This document shows, in pieces, positions 8,240-15,519 of a stretch of DNA of 43,657 nucleotides. Made by a program: the position numbers and the translations under genes. The notes below the pieces were generated by a model. The model ran no database searches. It was given only the letters and a program-made list of their open reading frames with translations, and had not been told where the DNA came from. The stretch lies in the NCBI RefSeq assembly GCF_002078015.1, contig NZ_LWBP01000219.1, forward strand, positions 1-43,657, read 5' to 3'. Origin of the DNA: Niastella populi (GTDB lineage Bacteria; Bacteroidota; Bacteroidia; Chitinophagales; Chitinophagaceae). Every line of letters begins with the position of its first letter. The stretch's first letter is position 1.

Positions 8240-8386
8240 AAAAAAGGTCCACTGTAGAAACAGCCGACCTCTAACGATTGCTTGCCATATGAAAAAAAAC
8301 GTAAGATCTTGTTGGGGTGAAGCATTTGCTTCGTAGTAGCTTTCTTCTCTTTCTTTTTCCACTTTTACTGTGCTACCGTTGTTGAT
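8240..8386 (-). ncRNA. Putative multicopy small RNA, copy B
   Basis: Read on the minus strand. A promoter (TTATG, 19-nt spacer, TACTTTTA at 8391-8422) precedes about 145 nt that contain the invariant GAAGC/GCTTC hairpin, the CATATGGCAAGCAATCG block and the terminator hairpin at 8246-8269, followed by a T tract. It lies between the HxlR gene and paralogue 2. No conserved reading frame was found on either strand. The transcript is inferred from sequence only. Confidence 0.55.
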
Positions 8387-8390
8387 GATG

Positions 8391-8422
8391 TAAAAGTACA
8401 GCGCGCATCGTTTATTGCATAA
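8391..8422 (-). promoter_or_regulatory. Promoter of element copy B
   Basis: On the minus strand: -33-like TTATG, exactly 19 nt, then TACTTTTA as a TAnnTTTG-like -7 box. The same layout with an identical 19-nt spacer occurs in copies C, D and E, although spacer sequences differ. Confidence 0.55.
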
Positions 8423-8644
8423 TCACCTTTTTCACAAATTCATGATGGCTAACGAAGCTATATAAATGCAAAACCCGCGGCCAGTCTGGAAAAGCACCCC
8501 ATTTTGTTTATGATCTCCGCACCTGTTTTATCAATGAAAAAAGAGGTGTTGATTAAACGTTTTGCCTGTATTAACCAGGGTGAGTAGGTAAGGTTGCATG
8601 CGTGAATAAAAAAAACAACAGGCAATGAGCAACCACTATCAACG

Positions 8645-9010
8645 CTAAGGTACCAGGTTGGATTTACTGTCCTTTATCGCCCAGTCGGCCATGGCCATCA
8701 GGATCGGGGACAGTGATTCACCGGCCTGGGTAAGAGTATATATAGTGATCGGCGGCATCAGCTGCTCTACCTTTTTTGCCACCAGGTTATCGCCCACCAG
8801 TTGTTTTAAATGCTGCGCCAGCATCTTCTCCGTAATAGCAGGGATAGCCCTTTTGAGCTCACTGAACCTTTTTGGGCCAGCCATCAGGTTATACAAAATA
8901 ACAGGCTTCCAGTGGCCGCCCACCTTGTTCATTGCATACGTTATGGGACAGGCACTTGCGGAAATGCCCTTATTCTGATTCCTGGTTGATTGCTCTTTTA
9001 CTTTTGTCAT
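8645..9010 (-). CDS. HxlR-family transcriptional regulator
   Basis: A 121-residue winged-helix protein with the HxlR signature: a Cys in the N-terminal segment (ASACPITYAMNKVGGHWKPV), the FSELKRAIPAITEKMLAQHL recognition region, and a wing followed by YTLTQAGESL. HxlR proteins often sense electrophiles or quinones through the N-terminal Cys and control a divergently transcribed reductase. Here the divergent neighbour at 9088 is an NmrA-type NAD(P)-binding oxidoreductase, matching that pattern. The intergenic region contains an inverted repeat (9015-9030) suited to a dimeric regulator. Confidence 0.88.
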   Translation of the reverse strand: MTKVKEQSTRNQNKGISASACPITYAMNKVGGHWKPVILYNLMAGPKRFSELKRAIPAITEKMLAQHLKQLVGDNLVAKKVEQLMPPITIYTLTQAGESLSPILMAMADWAIKDSKSNLVP

Positions 9011-9014
9011 GACA

Positions 9015-9030
9015 CTTACTTTGGGGTAAG
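9015..9030. promoter_or_regulatory. Candidate HxlR operator
   Basis: The inverted repeat CTTAC-n6-GTAAG lies 5 bp upstream of the HxlR start codon and about 27 bp before the -7 box of the divergent oxidoreductase gene. Both position and symmetry suit autoregulation plus control of the neighbour. Confidence 0.4.
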
Positions 9031-9033
9031 CTA

Positions 9034-9064
9034 TTGTTATAAAGTTAGATCAAAAATAGCTTTG
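9034..9064 (+). promoter_or_regulatory. Promoter of the NmrA-type oxidoreductase gene
   Basis: TTG at 9034-9036, a 20-nt spacer, then TAGCTTTG at 9057-9064 match the Bacteroidota -33/-7 layout closely. The start codon follows at 9088. Confidence 0.7.
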
Positions 9065-9087
9065 CTGAAACATTTAAACAATTAAGC

Positions 9088-9975
9088 ATGAAATACACAG
9101 TAACCGGTTCACTCGGCAATATCAGCAAACACATCGTTGACATACTTGTTAAAAACGGGCACGACGTCACTGTTATCAGCAGCAACCCGCAAAAGCAAAC
9201 AGCCATCGAGGCCCTGGGCGCGAAAGCAGCCATTGGCTCTGTCACCGATGCCGCCTTTCTCACCAATGCATTCAAAGGCGCAGATGCCGTTTACACGATG
9301 GTTCCACCCGATTTTACTAAAAGCGATTATCGCCAGCATATGGCTGATACAGGTAAGAACTACCTCGGGGCGATCAAGGCCTCCGGCGTAAAACGGGTCG
9401 TTAATTTAAGCAGCATTGGCGCTCATTTGAGCGCAGGAACCGGTCCCATCGCCGGGCTGCATGAAGTGGAACAATTACTGAATACGCTGGATGGCGTGGC
9501 CATTAAACATTTACGTCCGGGTTTCTTTTATACCAACTTCTTTTTTGATGTGGCTGTGATCCGTAACCATGGGATCATGGGGAGTAATTATAGTGCTGAC
9601 AGCAAATTATCGATGGTACATCCAAAAGATATTGCGGTAGTGGCAGCGCAGGAACTGCAAACCGCATTTGAAGGTAAAAGCCATGAGTATATTGTCAGCG
9701 ATGAACGAAAAATGGCCGAGGTAGCACAAACTTTAGGCGCTGCTATTGGTAAACCGGAATTGCCATGGGTTACCATCAGCGATGAGCAGTTATTGGGCGG
9801 TATGACCGGCGCCGGCATGGGCGATTCGATTGCCAGATTGTATGTTGAAATGGGACATGCTATCGGCAAAGGCATCCTGTTCGAAGATTTCCATAAGCAG
9901 CCTGAATTCGCGGGCAAGACAAAACTCACCGATTTCGCTAATGAGTTTGCAGCAGTATATAATTCAAACCAATAA
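9088..9975 (+). CDS. NmrA/atypical SDR NAD(P)-binding oxidoreductase
   Basis: A 295-residue protein with an N-terminal Rossmann fold whose nucleotide loop reads VTGSLGNISKHIV, then VISSNPQK and the mid-domain GADAVYTMVPP, LSSIGAH and RPGFFYTNFF segments typical of the NmrA/azoreductase-like atypical short-chain dehydrogenases. These proteins act as NAD(P)H-dependent reductases or redox-sensing binders; a substrate cannot be assigned. Divergent from the HxlR gene at 8645-9010, which probably controls it. A clear TTG-n20-TAGCTTTG promoter precedes it. Confidence 0.85.
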   Translation: MKYTVTGSLGNISKHIVDILVKNGHDVTVISSNPQKQTAIEALGAKAAIGSVTDAAFLTNAFKGADAVYTMVPPDFTKSDYRQHMADTGKNYLGAIKASGVKRVVNLSSIGAHLSAGTGPIAGLHEVEQLLNTLDGVAIKHLRPGFFYTNFFFDVAVIRNHGIMGSNYSADSKLSMVHPKDIAVVAAQELQTAFEGKSHEYIVSDERKMAEVAQTLGAAIGKPELPWVTISDEQLLGGMTGAGMGDSIARLYVEMGHAIGKGILFEDFHKQPEFAGKTKLTDFANEFAAVYNSNQ

Positions 9976-10061
9976 AAGTTTTATAATTCTGCCCATGTAG
10001 GAGCCGCAAAAGTGATTATAGTCAACGCGCGGCAGCACTCCCTTCAGGGGTCAGGGGCATA

Positions 10062-10283
10062 AAAAAAGGTCCGCTGTAGAAACAGCCGACCTCTAACGAT
10101 TGCTTGCCATATGAAAAAAGTTATAATCGAATTGAGTTGAAGCGTTCGCTTCGTAAGCGCGCGACTTGAGGCTTTGCAGCTGTATTTGCTTTCGGCTTTA
10201 GCCTGTATTTGCCTTTCCGCCCTCTATGCCTTTGTGCCTTTGTGCTTCTCTTCTGCCTCTATGCCTTATTGCCTTTTTTTTAT
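10062..10283 (-). ncRNA. Putative multicopy small RNA, copy C (long variant)
   Basis: Terminator hairpin at 10068-10091 and the GAAGC/GCTTC hairpin near 10139-10152 are preserved. The interior is lengthened by inserted low-complexity TTTGCC/CTGTATTTGC sequence, so the transcript would be about 220 nt. The promoter is at 10289-10320. The gap 9976-10911 holds this copy, copy D and no supported protein-coding gene. Confidence 0.5.
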
Positions 10284-10288
10284 TGATG

Positions 10289-10320
10289 CAAATTTACAAT
10301 GCGCATCCATCACTGCATAA
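10289..10320 (-). promoter_or_regulatory. Promoter of element copy C
   Basis: On the minus strand TTATG, 19 nt, then TAAATTTG, a perfect TAnnTTTG match. Copy C thus shows that the divergent TACTTTTA of the other copies occupies a -7 box. Confidence 0.65.
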
Positions 10321-10560
10321 TCGGCTTTGTCACATATTCATGATGCCTAACGCTGCAATACATATGCAATTTGGCTACCAGTCTATAACATCATTGTTGC
10401 TTACCGGATATTAAACGGGCATCATGTATAAAAATTGTATTAATTGTAAGTTTTACTAATAAAATCCATGTACTACCAGGAACAGGACAGTGCAGGATAG
10501 TGCACTATAAGTATTCAGTTCTGAGTTCCGGGTTCCGCGGGGGACAGGGGATATAAAAAG

Positions 10561-10713
10561 AAAAAAGGTCCACTGTAGAAACAGCTGACCTCTAACGATT
10601 GCTTGCCATATGAAAAAAAACGTAAAATCTAATTTGGGTGAAGCCTTTGCTTCGGGTAGCTTTCTTCTCTTATCCTCGTGCCTCTGTGCCTTTTTCTTTG
10701 CTACCGTTGTTGA
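10561..10713 (-). ncRNA. Putative multicopy small RNA, copy D
   Basis: Terminator hairpin at 10567-10590, GAAGC-CTTT-GCTTC hairpin, and the invariant GCTACCGTTGTTGATGATG block just after the promoter are all present, giving about 150 nt. On the plus strand this copy alone has an open frame of 47 codons from the CATATG, but copies A, B, C and E break it, so it is not taken as coding. Located between the third secreted paralogue and copy C. Confidence 0.55.
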
Positions 10714-10718
10714 TGATG

Positions 10719-10750
10719 TAAAAGTACAGCGCGTTTCGCCGCATTCCTAA
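10719..10750 (-). promoter_or_regulatory. Promoter of element copy D
   Basis: On the minus strand TTAGG, 19-nt spacer, TACTTTTA. Same geometry as copies B, C and E. Confidence 0.5.
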
Positions 10751-10911
10751 CCAGCTTTTTGGTCATTTCATTACGCCAACCGCTGCTATACAACTGCAAA
10801 ACCCTTAACCATCCTGCATTTCAGCCAATTTTACGTGTGATCGTTACCACCTGCGTTCAGGATAGTACAGGATAGTACAATTGGCAATAACTATTTAAAA
10901 TAAATAACCGT

Positions 10912-11409
10912 TTAATCCCTGCCAATCAATTGCAGTACGGTGTCATAGCGATCACCCCGGGCGTACCCGAACGTGATAGTATCACGAAACAGGATATTCG
11001 AATACTCCTTCTTTGACATTTTATTTTTGGACCTGAACGCAAAAATGAAATTGTACTTTTTACGGCCGGGAGCCAGTTTGATCGTGTCGGGCATAATATA
11101 CTCCGAATATCCGGGCGCGCCTTCACTCGATACGGCTTCATATTGGGCGTATTTCGAGCTAACGGAAAACGCGCGTTTATCAAACAGTAAGGTATCGGCG
11201 CTACTGTTAATTAAATTACAACCGATGCCAATTGACTTTTCTCTATCCAGGCGAAAAAAACGAGCATATACAAATTCAATATCCGGCAAATTAGCTGTTT
11301 TGAAAACCTGGCAATTCGAACGGCTACAGATAAAATATGCATGAGTTGGGTACCGGGTGCAAACAGCAGATGATAACATAAACATCAATGCTACTAATAT
11401 GAATCTCAT
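10912..11409 (-). CDS. Small secreted protein, paralogue 3 of 3
   Basis: About 165 residues from ATG 11409 (MRFILVALMFMLSSAVCTRYP). A TTG one codon further upstream is not needed. It is more divergent than the 6744 and 7634 products but keeps YPTHAYFICSRSNC, EKSIGIGC, DTLLFDKRAFSVSS, IKLAPG, FAFRSKNKMSKKEYSNILF and the C-terminal QLIGRD. Secreted, with paired Cys, function unknown. Flanked by element copies D (downstream) and E (upstream), as the other paralogues neighbour copies A and B, so gene and element appear to have been amplified together. Confidence 0.7.
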   Translation of the reverse strand: MRFILVALMFMLSSAVCTRYPTHAYFICSRSNCQVFKTANLPDIEFVYARFFRLDREKSIGIGCNLINSSADTLLFDKRAFSVSSKYAQYEAVSSEGAPGYSEYIMPDTIKLAPGRKKYNFIFAFRSKNKMSKKEYSNILFRDTITFGYARGDRYDTVLQLIGRD

Positions 11410-11492
11410 CAATAATTATTTAGCCGCGAAACTGATTTATATGATCTCTGAAATGATTAACGACTTTCCTTTAGGCGGGACAAGGGGGATAA

Positions 11493-11633
11493 AAAAAAGG
11501 TCCACTGTAGAAACAGCTGACCTCTAACGATTGCTTGCCATATGAAAAAAAAGGTAAAATCTGATGTAAGTGAAGCTTTCGCTTCGGGTAGCTTTCTTCT
11601 TTTCTTCTGCCTCTTTCCCTGCTACCGTTGTTG
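11493..11633 (-). ncRNA. Putative multicopy small RNA, copy E
   Basis: The most compact copy: promoter at 11640-11671, then the conserved leader, the GAAGC-TTTC-GCTTC hairpin (GAAA loop on the minus strand), the CATATGGCAAGCAATCG block and the terminator hairpin at 11499-11522. Predicted length is about 140 nt. It lies upstream of paralogue 3. Confidence 0.55.
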
Positions 11634-11639
11634 ATGATG

Positions 11640-11671
11640 TAAAAGTACAGCGCGGCAAATTCCTATCATAA
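11640..11671 (-). promoter_or_regulatory. Promoter of element copy E
   Basis: On the minus strand TTATG, 19-nt spacer, TACTTTTA, as in copies B and D. Confidence 0.55.
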
Positions 11672-11934
11672 CAAGCTTTTTCACTGTTTTATTATGGCAA
11701 AGCCTTGTACACACTAACAAAACCCTTGCTACACAAGCCTTTCAGCCGGTTATATCTGTAATAGCCAACGCAAAAAAACAGTGAATAACCATGGCAAATT
11801 ATACGCCCCTTTACTTTTCTTTAACATTTTTAACAACATCGATGCCCTGAAACCGGCCTGCAGCCGGCATTTCAGCTAAACATTTCAGCAGCCTGATGAC
11901 CTGCTTCTACCCAATAACTAAAGCACCCGCCCAT

Positions 11935-12054
11935 CAACCTGCCAGCCGTTACTTACAAGGCCGCACAGCGTACACCCATTCACCATTGACCACTCAACCT
12001 GCCTGCCATTACTTATGAAGCCGCACAGCGTACGCCCTTTCATCATTGACCATT
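11935..12054. repeat. 60-bp tandem duplication
   Basis: Two adjacent units of exactly 60 bp (11935-11994, 11995-12054), each beginning CAACCTGCC and containing CCGCACAGCGTAC and a CATTGACCA word, with several substitutions. They are followed by further ATTCACCATTGACC words. The stretch 11672-12067 shows no protein-coding potential. Confidence 0.7.
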
Positions 12055-12067
12055 CACCATTCACCAT

Positions 12068-12392
12068 TGATGCGCCATCGGCTAAATTAAAGTTCATGGT
12101 AAGGCTACCAGTGTTGCGTATACGGGTACGCTGACTGCCATTTTTTCTATCGGTTGATAAATTACCGATAAGGCGTCGTTGAAATTCCGGGAGCCTGACG
12201 AAAGCGTAACGTTGCCTGCCGTGTAGGCAGTTTTGGTGCCCGATTCAAAGGATTCGGTCAGCGTTGTCAATTCGGTGCACCGGTAGTTGAACCGGCGCCG
12301 TCAACACCATCGATATTCCAGGCCGTAAACAGGAGGGAAATAGAAAAAACGCCGGCCAGTAGCCGAACATTCATATTGGTTGGTTGAGTCAT
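12068..12392 (-). pseudogene. Decayed 5' fragment of a secreted protein (nuclease-associated beta-sandwich)
   Basis: From ATG 12392 the frame reads a signal peptide (NVRLLAGVFSISLLFTAW), is frameshifted near GAPN, continues in another frame as LTESFESGTKTAYTAGNVTL and SSGSRNFNDAL, shifts again, and continues as LSTDRKNGSQRTRIRNTGS and LTMNFNLADGA. I recognise this as the ESFE...NFNDALIG...NGSQSxRxRNTG domain common at the N-terminus of secreted Bacteroidota nucleases and lamin-tail proteins. At least two frameshifts and loss of everything after about residue 105 make it a remnant. Confidence 0.7.
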
Positions 12393-12987
12393 ATAATTAA
12401 AGGTTTAAAAGCAAGTACGTCAAATATTCCAACTGATGCGTTTAATACCTTTCTAATAATATTCTAATAATCCTTTATGGCAATTACGAGGTAAATGTGA
12501 TGTACTTAAATGGAAACTTAAAGGGAGAATAACATAAGTAAGGCGGAAGACTGTGTACTTTACTACAACTTGCGGAAGATTTTGAAGTGTATCGTTTGAA
12601 CGAGTGGGTTAAAAGAGGGGCTGGATAGACATCCGCCCCCGTTTTAATCCAAAAATACTCTTTGAAAAACTAATGTAACTTAGTTCAAATTACACGCCAA
12701 TCGCATAATAAACTAACTTTTGCTTATCTATTTTGTGGCAATGTGAATTAATTTCCTCCTCAGGGGATTATTTATTCCTTTATCGTTGACGAAATTCCCG
12801 GTTTAGGAACGTTAATGTACTATAGTACAATGACTTTGATGTTTATTTATTTATTTAAACGTCGACAGGGGAACGCTGCCGTTATACTAACGCAGGCGTT
12901 CCGCCATGTAGTCATGCACACACCACTTCATGTACATAGTATTTCTACTGCCGGGTTCATAAAAGTGTACAGCCTGTGCTTTATCCT
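12393..12987. other. AT-rich intergenic region without recognised genes
   Basis: Contains a short direct repeat (CTAATAATATTCTAATAATCC near 12451-12473) and scattered AT-rich tracts. Open frames here lack protein-like composition. Only the promoter at its right end (12988-12995) is supported. Confidence 0.6.
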
Positions 12988-12995
12988 TACTTTTG
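12988..12995 (+). promoter_or_regulatory. TAnnTTTG -7 box of the Gfo/Idh/MocA gene
   Basis: TACTTTTG matches the -7 consensus, 18 bp before ATG 13014. The TTG of an apparent longer frame (12993) is the end of this box, which argues for the ATG as start. Confidence 0.65.
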
Positions 12996-13013
12996 AAAAA
13001 AAGAACTCATATT

Positions 13014-13985
13014 ATGCACAAAGTCCGCTGGGGTATTTTAAGCACCGCCAAAATAGCGCGGGAGAAAGTGATCCCCGCCATGCAACGTGGAAAGTATTGC
13101 TACATCGCCGCCATTGCTTCCCGCAACATCGGGCAGGCAACCGAAACGGCCGCCCGGCTGAATATCCCCACCGTATACGGTTCGTATGAAGAATTACTGA
13201 ACGACCCCAACATAGACGCGGTATACATTCCGCTGCCCAACCATATGCACGTTGAATGGGCGCAGAAAGCCATTCAGGCCGGTAAACATGTGTTGTGCGA
13301 AAAACCGGTTGCCCTTTCTTCAACCGAAGCCAGGCAATTGCTAAAGGTGGCGCAGGAGCACCCGCAGGTTAAAGTAATGGAAGCCTTTATGTACCGCTTT
13401 CACCCGCAATGGGTGCGCGCCAAAAAGCTGGTCGATGAAGGCCGGATCGGGCAGTTGAAAACCATTCACTCCTTCTTCTCTTACTTCAATGCCGACCCCA
13501 ATAACATCCGTAACCAGAAAGACATGGGCGGCGGCGGCATGATGGACATCGGTTGTTACTGCGTTTCGCTGGCGCGGTTTATCTTCAACAGCGAACCGTT
13601 GAAAGTATACGGTCACGTTACCATCGACCCCGTGCTGCTTACCGATACCATGGCTTCGGGTATGCTTGAATTTTTAAACGGAACCGCCACTTTTACCTGT
13701 TCAACCCAGTTAATGCCTTACCAACGGGTACAGGTACTCGGTACCGAAGGCCGTGTTGAAATTGAAATACCTTTCAATGCGCCGCCCGACGCGGTAACCC
13801 GTTTGTGGCTGCACTCAAAAAGCGGTTCGGAAGAGATTACTTTTGAACCGGTTGATCAATACACGCTGCAGGGTGATCTTTTTGCACAGGCGGTTATAAA
13901 CGATACACCGGTGCCTACCCCTTTACAGGATGCCATCAACAATATGAAGGTCATTGAAACAGTGTTGGCAGGCGGGCAGCATTGA
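13014..13985 (+). CDS. Gfo/Idh/MocA family NAD(P)-dependent oxidoreductase
   Basis: About 323 residues from ATG 13014. N-terminal Rossmann domain with WGILSTAKIAREKVIPA and VYIPLPNHMHVEWA, then the family's CEKPVAL (Lys about 97), and a C-terminal alpha/beta domain with GGGGMMDIGCYCVSLARF containing the conserved D...Y/H-type catalytic segment. Such enzymes oxidise or reduce sugars, cyclitols or related alcohols (glucose-fructose oxidoreductase and trans-dihydrodiol dehydrogenase are relatives). The substrate is not evident. Convergent with the response regulator gene: the two stop codons are only 2 bp apart. Confidence 0.88.
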   Translation: MHKVRWGILSTAKIAREKVIPAMQRGKYCYIAAIASRNIGQATETAARLNIPTVYGSYEELLNDPNIDAVYIPLPNHMHVEWAQKAIQAGKHVLCEKPVALSSTEARQLLKVAQEHPQVKVMEAFMYRFHPQWVRAKKLVDEGRIGQLKTIHSFFSYFNADPNNIRNQKDMGGGGMMDIGCYCVSLARFIFNSEPLKVYGHVTIDPVLLTDTMASGMLEFLNGTATFTCSTQLMPYQRVQVLGTEGRVEIEIPFNAPPDAVTRLWLHSKSGSEEITFEPVDQYTLQGDLFAQAVINDTPVPTPLQDAINNMKVIETVLAGGQH

Positions 13986-13987
13986 CG

Positions 13988-14413
13988 CTACCATGCTGCA
14001 TGACGATTTTCGCTTGCCGAATCGTGAAGAAAACGCGCCGTTGAAATGGTTTGCTGAAAACGCGCCGGCTTTTTGATAAAGTCAACCGCGCCGATCTCAA
14101 GGCATCTTGCTTTTTCTACCTCATGCACCGAGGTAGTGAAAATAATTACGGGGATGTTTTTGTAAACATTATGCGATTTTAAACGCGACAGTGTTTCCAT
14201 GCCATTGAGCATTGGCATATTGAGGTCAAGCACTATCAATGAGGGCATGCCCGATTGTTCTATAAAGGTGTCGAGGTAGGAGAATACCTGCAACCCGTTT
14301 TCAACCAGATAAATATCATTAGATCGTCCTATCTCTTCAAATGCCGTATGCAACAAATACCGATCTTCCTGATCATCATCGGCAATTAAAATAAAAGGTT
14401 TTTGACTCATCAT
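13988..14413 (-). CDS. Single-domain response regulator (CheY/Rcp1-like)
   Basis: About 141 residues from the tandem ATGs at 14413/14410 (MMSQKPFILIADDDQEDRYL). The apparent longer frame to 14470 adds a non-homologous hydrophobic stretch. Receiver domain complete: acidic pair IADDDQED, phospho-acceptor Asp in IVLDLNMPMLNG, Thr in IIFTTSV, Lys in FIKKP. No output domain. Stand-alone receivers of this Rcp1-like type usually work with histidine kinases encoded elsewhere. No kinase is nearby. The gene ends convergent with the oxidoreductase. Confidence 0.88.
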   Translation of the reverse strand: MMSQKPFILIADDDQEDRYLLHTAFEEIGRSNDIYLVENGLQVFSYLDTFIEQSGMPSLIVLDLNMPMLNGMETLSRLKSHNVYKNIPVIIFTTSVHEVEKARCLEIGAVDFIKKPARFQQTISTARFLHDSASENRHAAW

Positions 14414-14976
14414 TATTAGTAATATCAGTAAACAATACAAATCAGGTAAGTACACGAGGTATTTACGCAATTCAGAACCAGCCGGGTCTTTCGGCGGAAT
14501 AACAAAAAATCAAATAACAGTGTTTCTTAATTCGGTACAGGATACTAATAATCAGAGAGAGAACCTGGATCCTTAACTTAATGAAAGTGTTCTTCGGGTT
14601 TGTGTAATCAATCGAGAAGTAAGTTAAATCTTTAGGTCGAAAAATAAAAATGTTTGACAAATTTTACTTCAAATCCCGTCATTTTACGGTGACACCATGC
14701 TGGTTAAAGTTAAACCATTGAGCATGCATCAACATTCACTACTGTCATCTTCTATACAAATTCAATTTGCTTTATCATTGTAGCGTATCGTTGCAACAAT
14801 CAAAGGGAAACAATAAAAATAAACCCGCTATATCTTGTACCGATCGCCTGCAAAATGTAGTATATTTAGAAACGCTGTTTGTATAATTTCTTATCCCATC
14901 CCATCATCCCATCCCATTATCCCGGTATCCCAACGCCCCTGTACCCCAACATCTCAATATTTCTTCACTTAAAAAA
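14414..14976. other. Intergenic region with CCCATC-type low-complexity tract
   Basis: 14471-14880 is AT-rich without convincing coding sequence. 14890-14955 is a degenerate repeat of CCCATC / CCCAAC words, another example of the low-complexity intergenic tracts seen throughout the window. Confidence 0.6.
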
Positions 14977-14982
14977 TTGTTT

Positions 14983-15390
14983 ATGGAAACCTTAGTTCAC
15001 TATGGCATGAAAGTAAACCAACTTTACGATGCCTTCAACCGCCGCGACATTGATACTATTCTGAGATCACTGAGCAACGACTGCATTTGGGAGGTGATGG
15101 GACAACCGGAAATTTCCTTTGCCGGCATCTATCATGGCCGCAACGATATAAGGGAGTTCTTCGGTAAACTGAACGATGCGCTTAATATGACCGACATGAC
15201 CGTTGAACATATTCTCGAGAACGGCAACCTGGTTATTGCAACCGGTCACTACACCGCGGTGGCGCGTAAAACGAACAAACGCTTCTCTTCTTTCTGGTCC
15301 ATGACCTATGAGTTCAATGATAACGATCAGATAGTTCATTTCCGCGATTGTTTTGATACGCTGGTTTGCGCGCGGGCAATGAGAGAGTAA
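14983..15390 (+). CDS. SnoaL/NTF2-like protein
   Basis: 135 residues from ATG 14983 (METLVHYGMKVNQLYDAFNR). The frame opens at a TTG two codons upstream, which is not needed. The NTF2-like fold is suggested by the N-terminal helix LYDAFNRRDIDTILRSLSND, the W-containing strand CIWEVMG, FAGIYHGRNDIREFF, and the closing FSSFWSMTYEFNDNDQIVHFRDCFD. Relatives include ketosteroid isomerase-like and SnoaL-like proteins, most with unknown substrates. Stand-alone gene followed by the terminator at 15438-15475. Confidence 0.8.
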   Translation: METLVHYGMKVNQLYDAFNRRDIDTILRSLSNDCIWEVMGQPEISFAGIYHGRNDIREFFGKLNDALNMTDMTVEHILENGNLVIATGHYTAVARKTNKRFSSFWSMTYEFNDNDQIVHFRDCFDTLVCARAMRE

Positions 15391-15437
15391 TGTGCTAATG
15401 AAAATCCAAATATAGCGTCAGTTAATGCGCCAATGAA

Positions 15438-15475
15438 TAAAGACCCGTAAGCGTAAGCGTTACGGGTCTTCTGTA
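15438..15475. terminator. Bidirectional intrinsic terminator
   Basis: AAGACCCGTAA (15440-15450) pairs perfectly with TTACGGGTCTT (15460-15470) around a 9-nt loop. It lies between the convergent SnoaL-like gene and the FHA gene, with A/T-rich flanks on both sides. Confidence 0.8.
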
Positions 15476-15519
15476 TTTTTAATTAGCTAATCAGCACATT
15501 AGCAACTTAGCACATTCAG

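Noticed and set aside
10226-10414. 62-codon plus-strand frame in copy C flank (MPLCLCASLLPLCLIAF)
   Set aside because: Leucine/cysteine richness comes from the TGCCTC/TTGTGCC low-complexity words.
10611-10754. 47-codon plus-strand frame (MKKNVKSNLGEAFASGSF...) in element copy D, signal-peptide-like
   Set aside because: Copies A, B, C and E stop or shift this frame early; conservation follows the hairpins instead of codons.
14472-14660. 62-codon minus-strand frame upstream of the response regulator
   Set aside because: AT-rich chance frame, no homologous features, poor composition.
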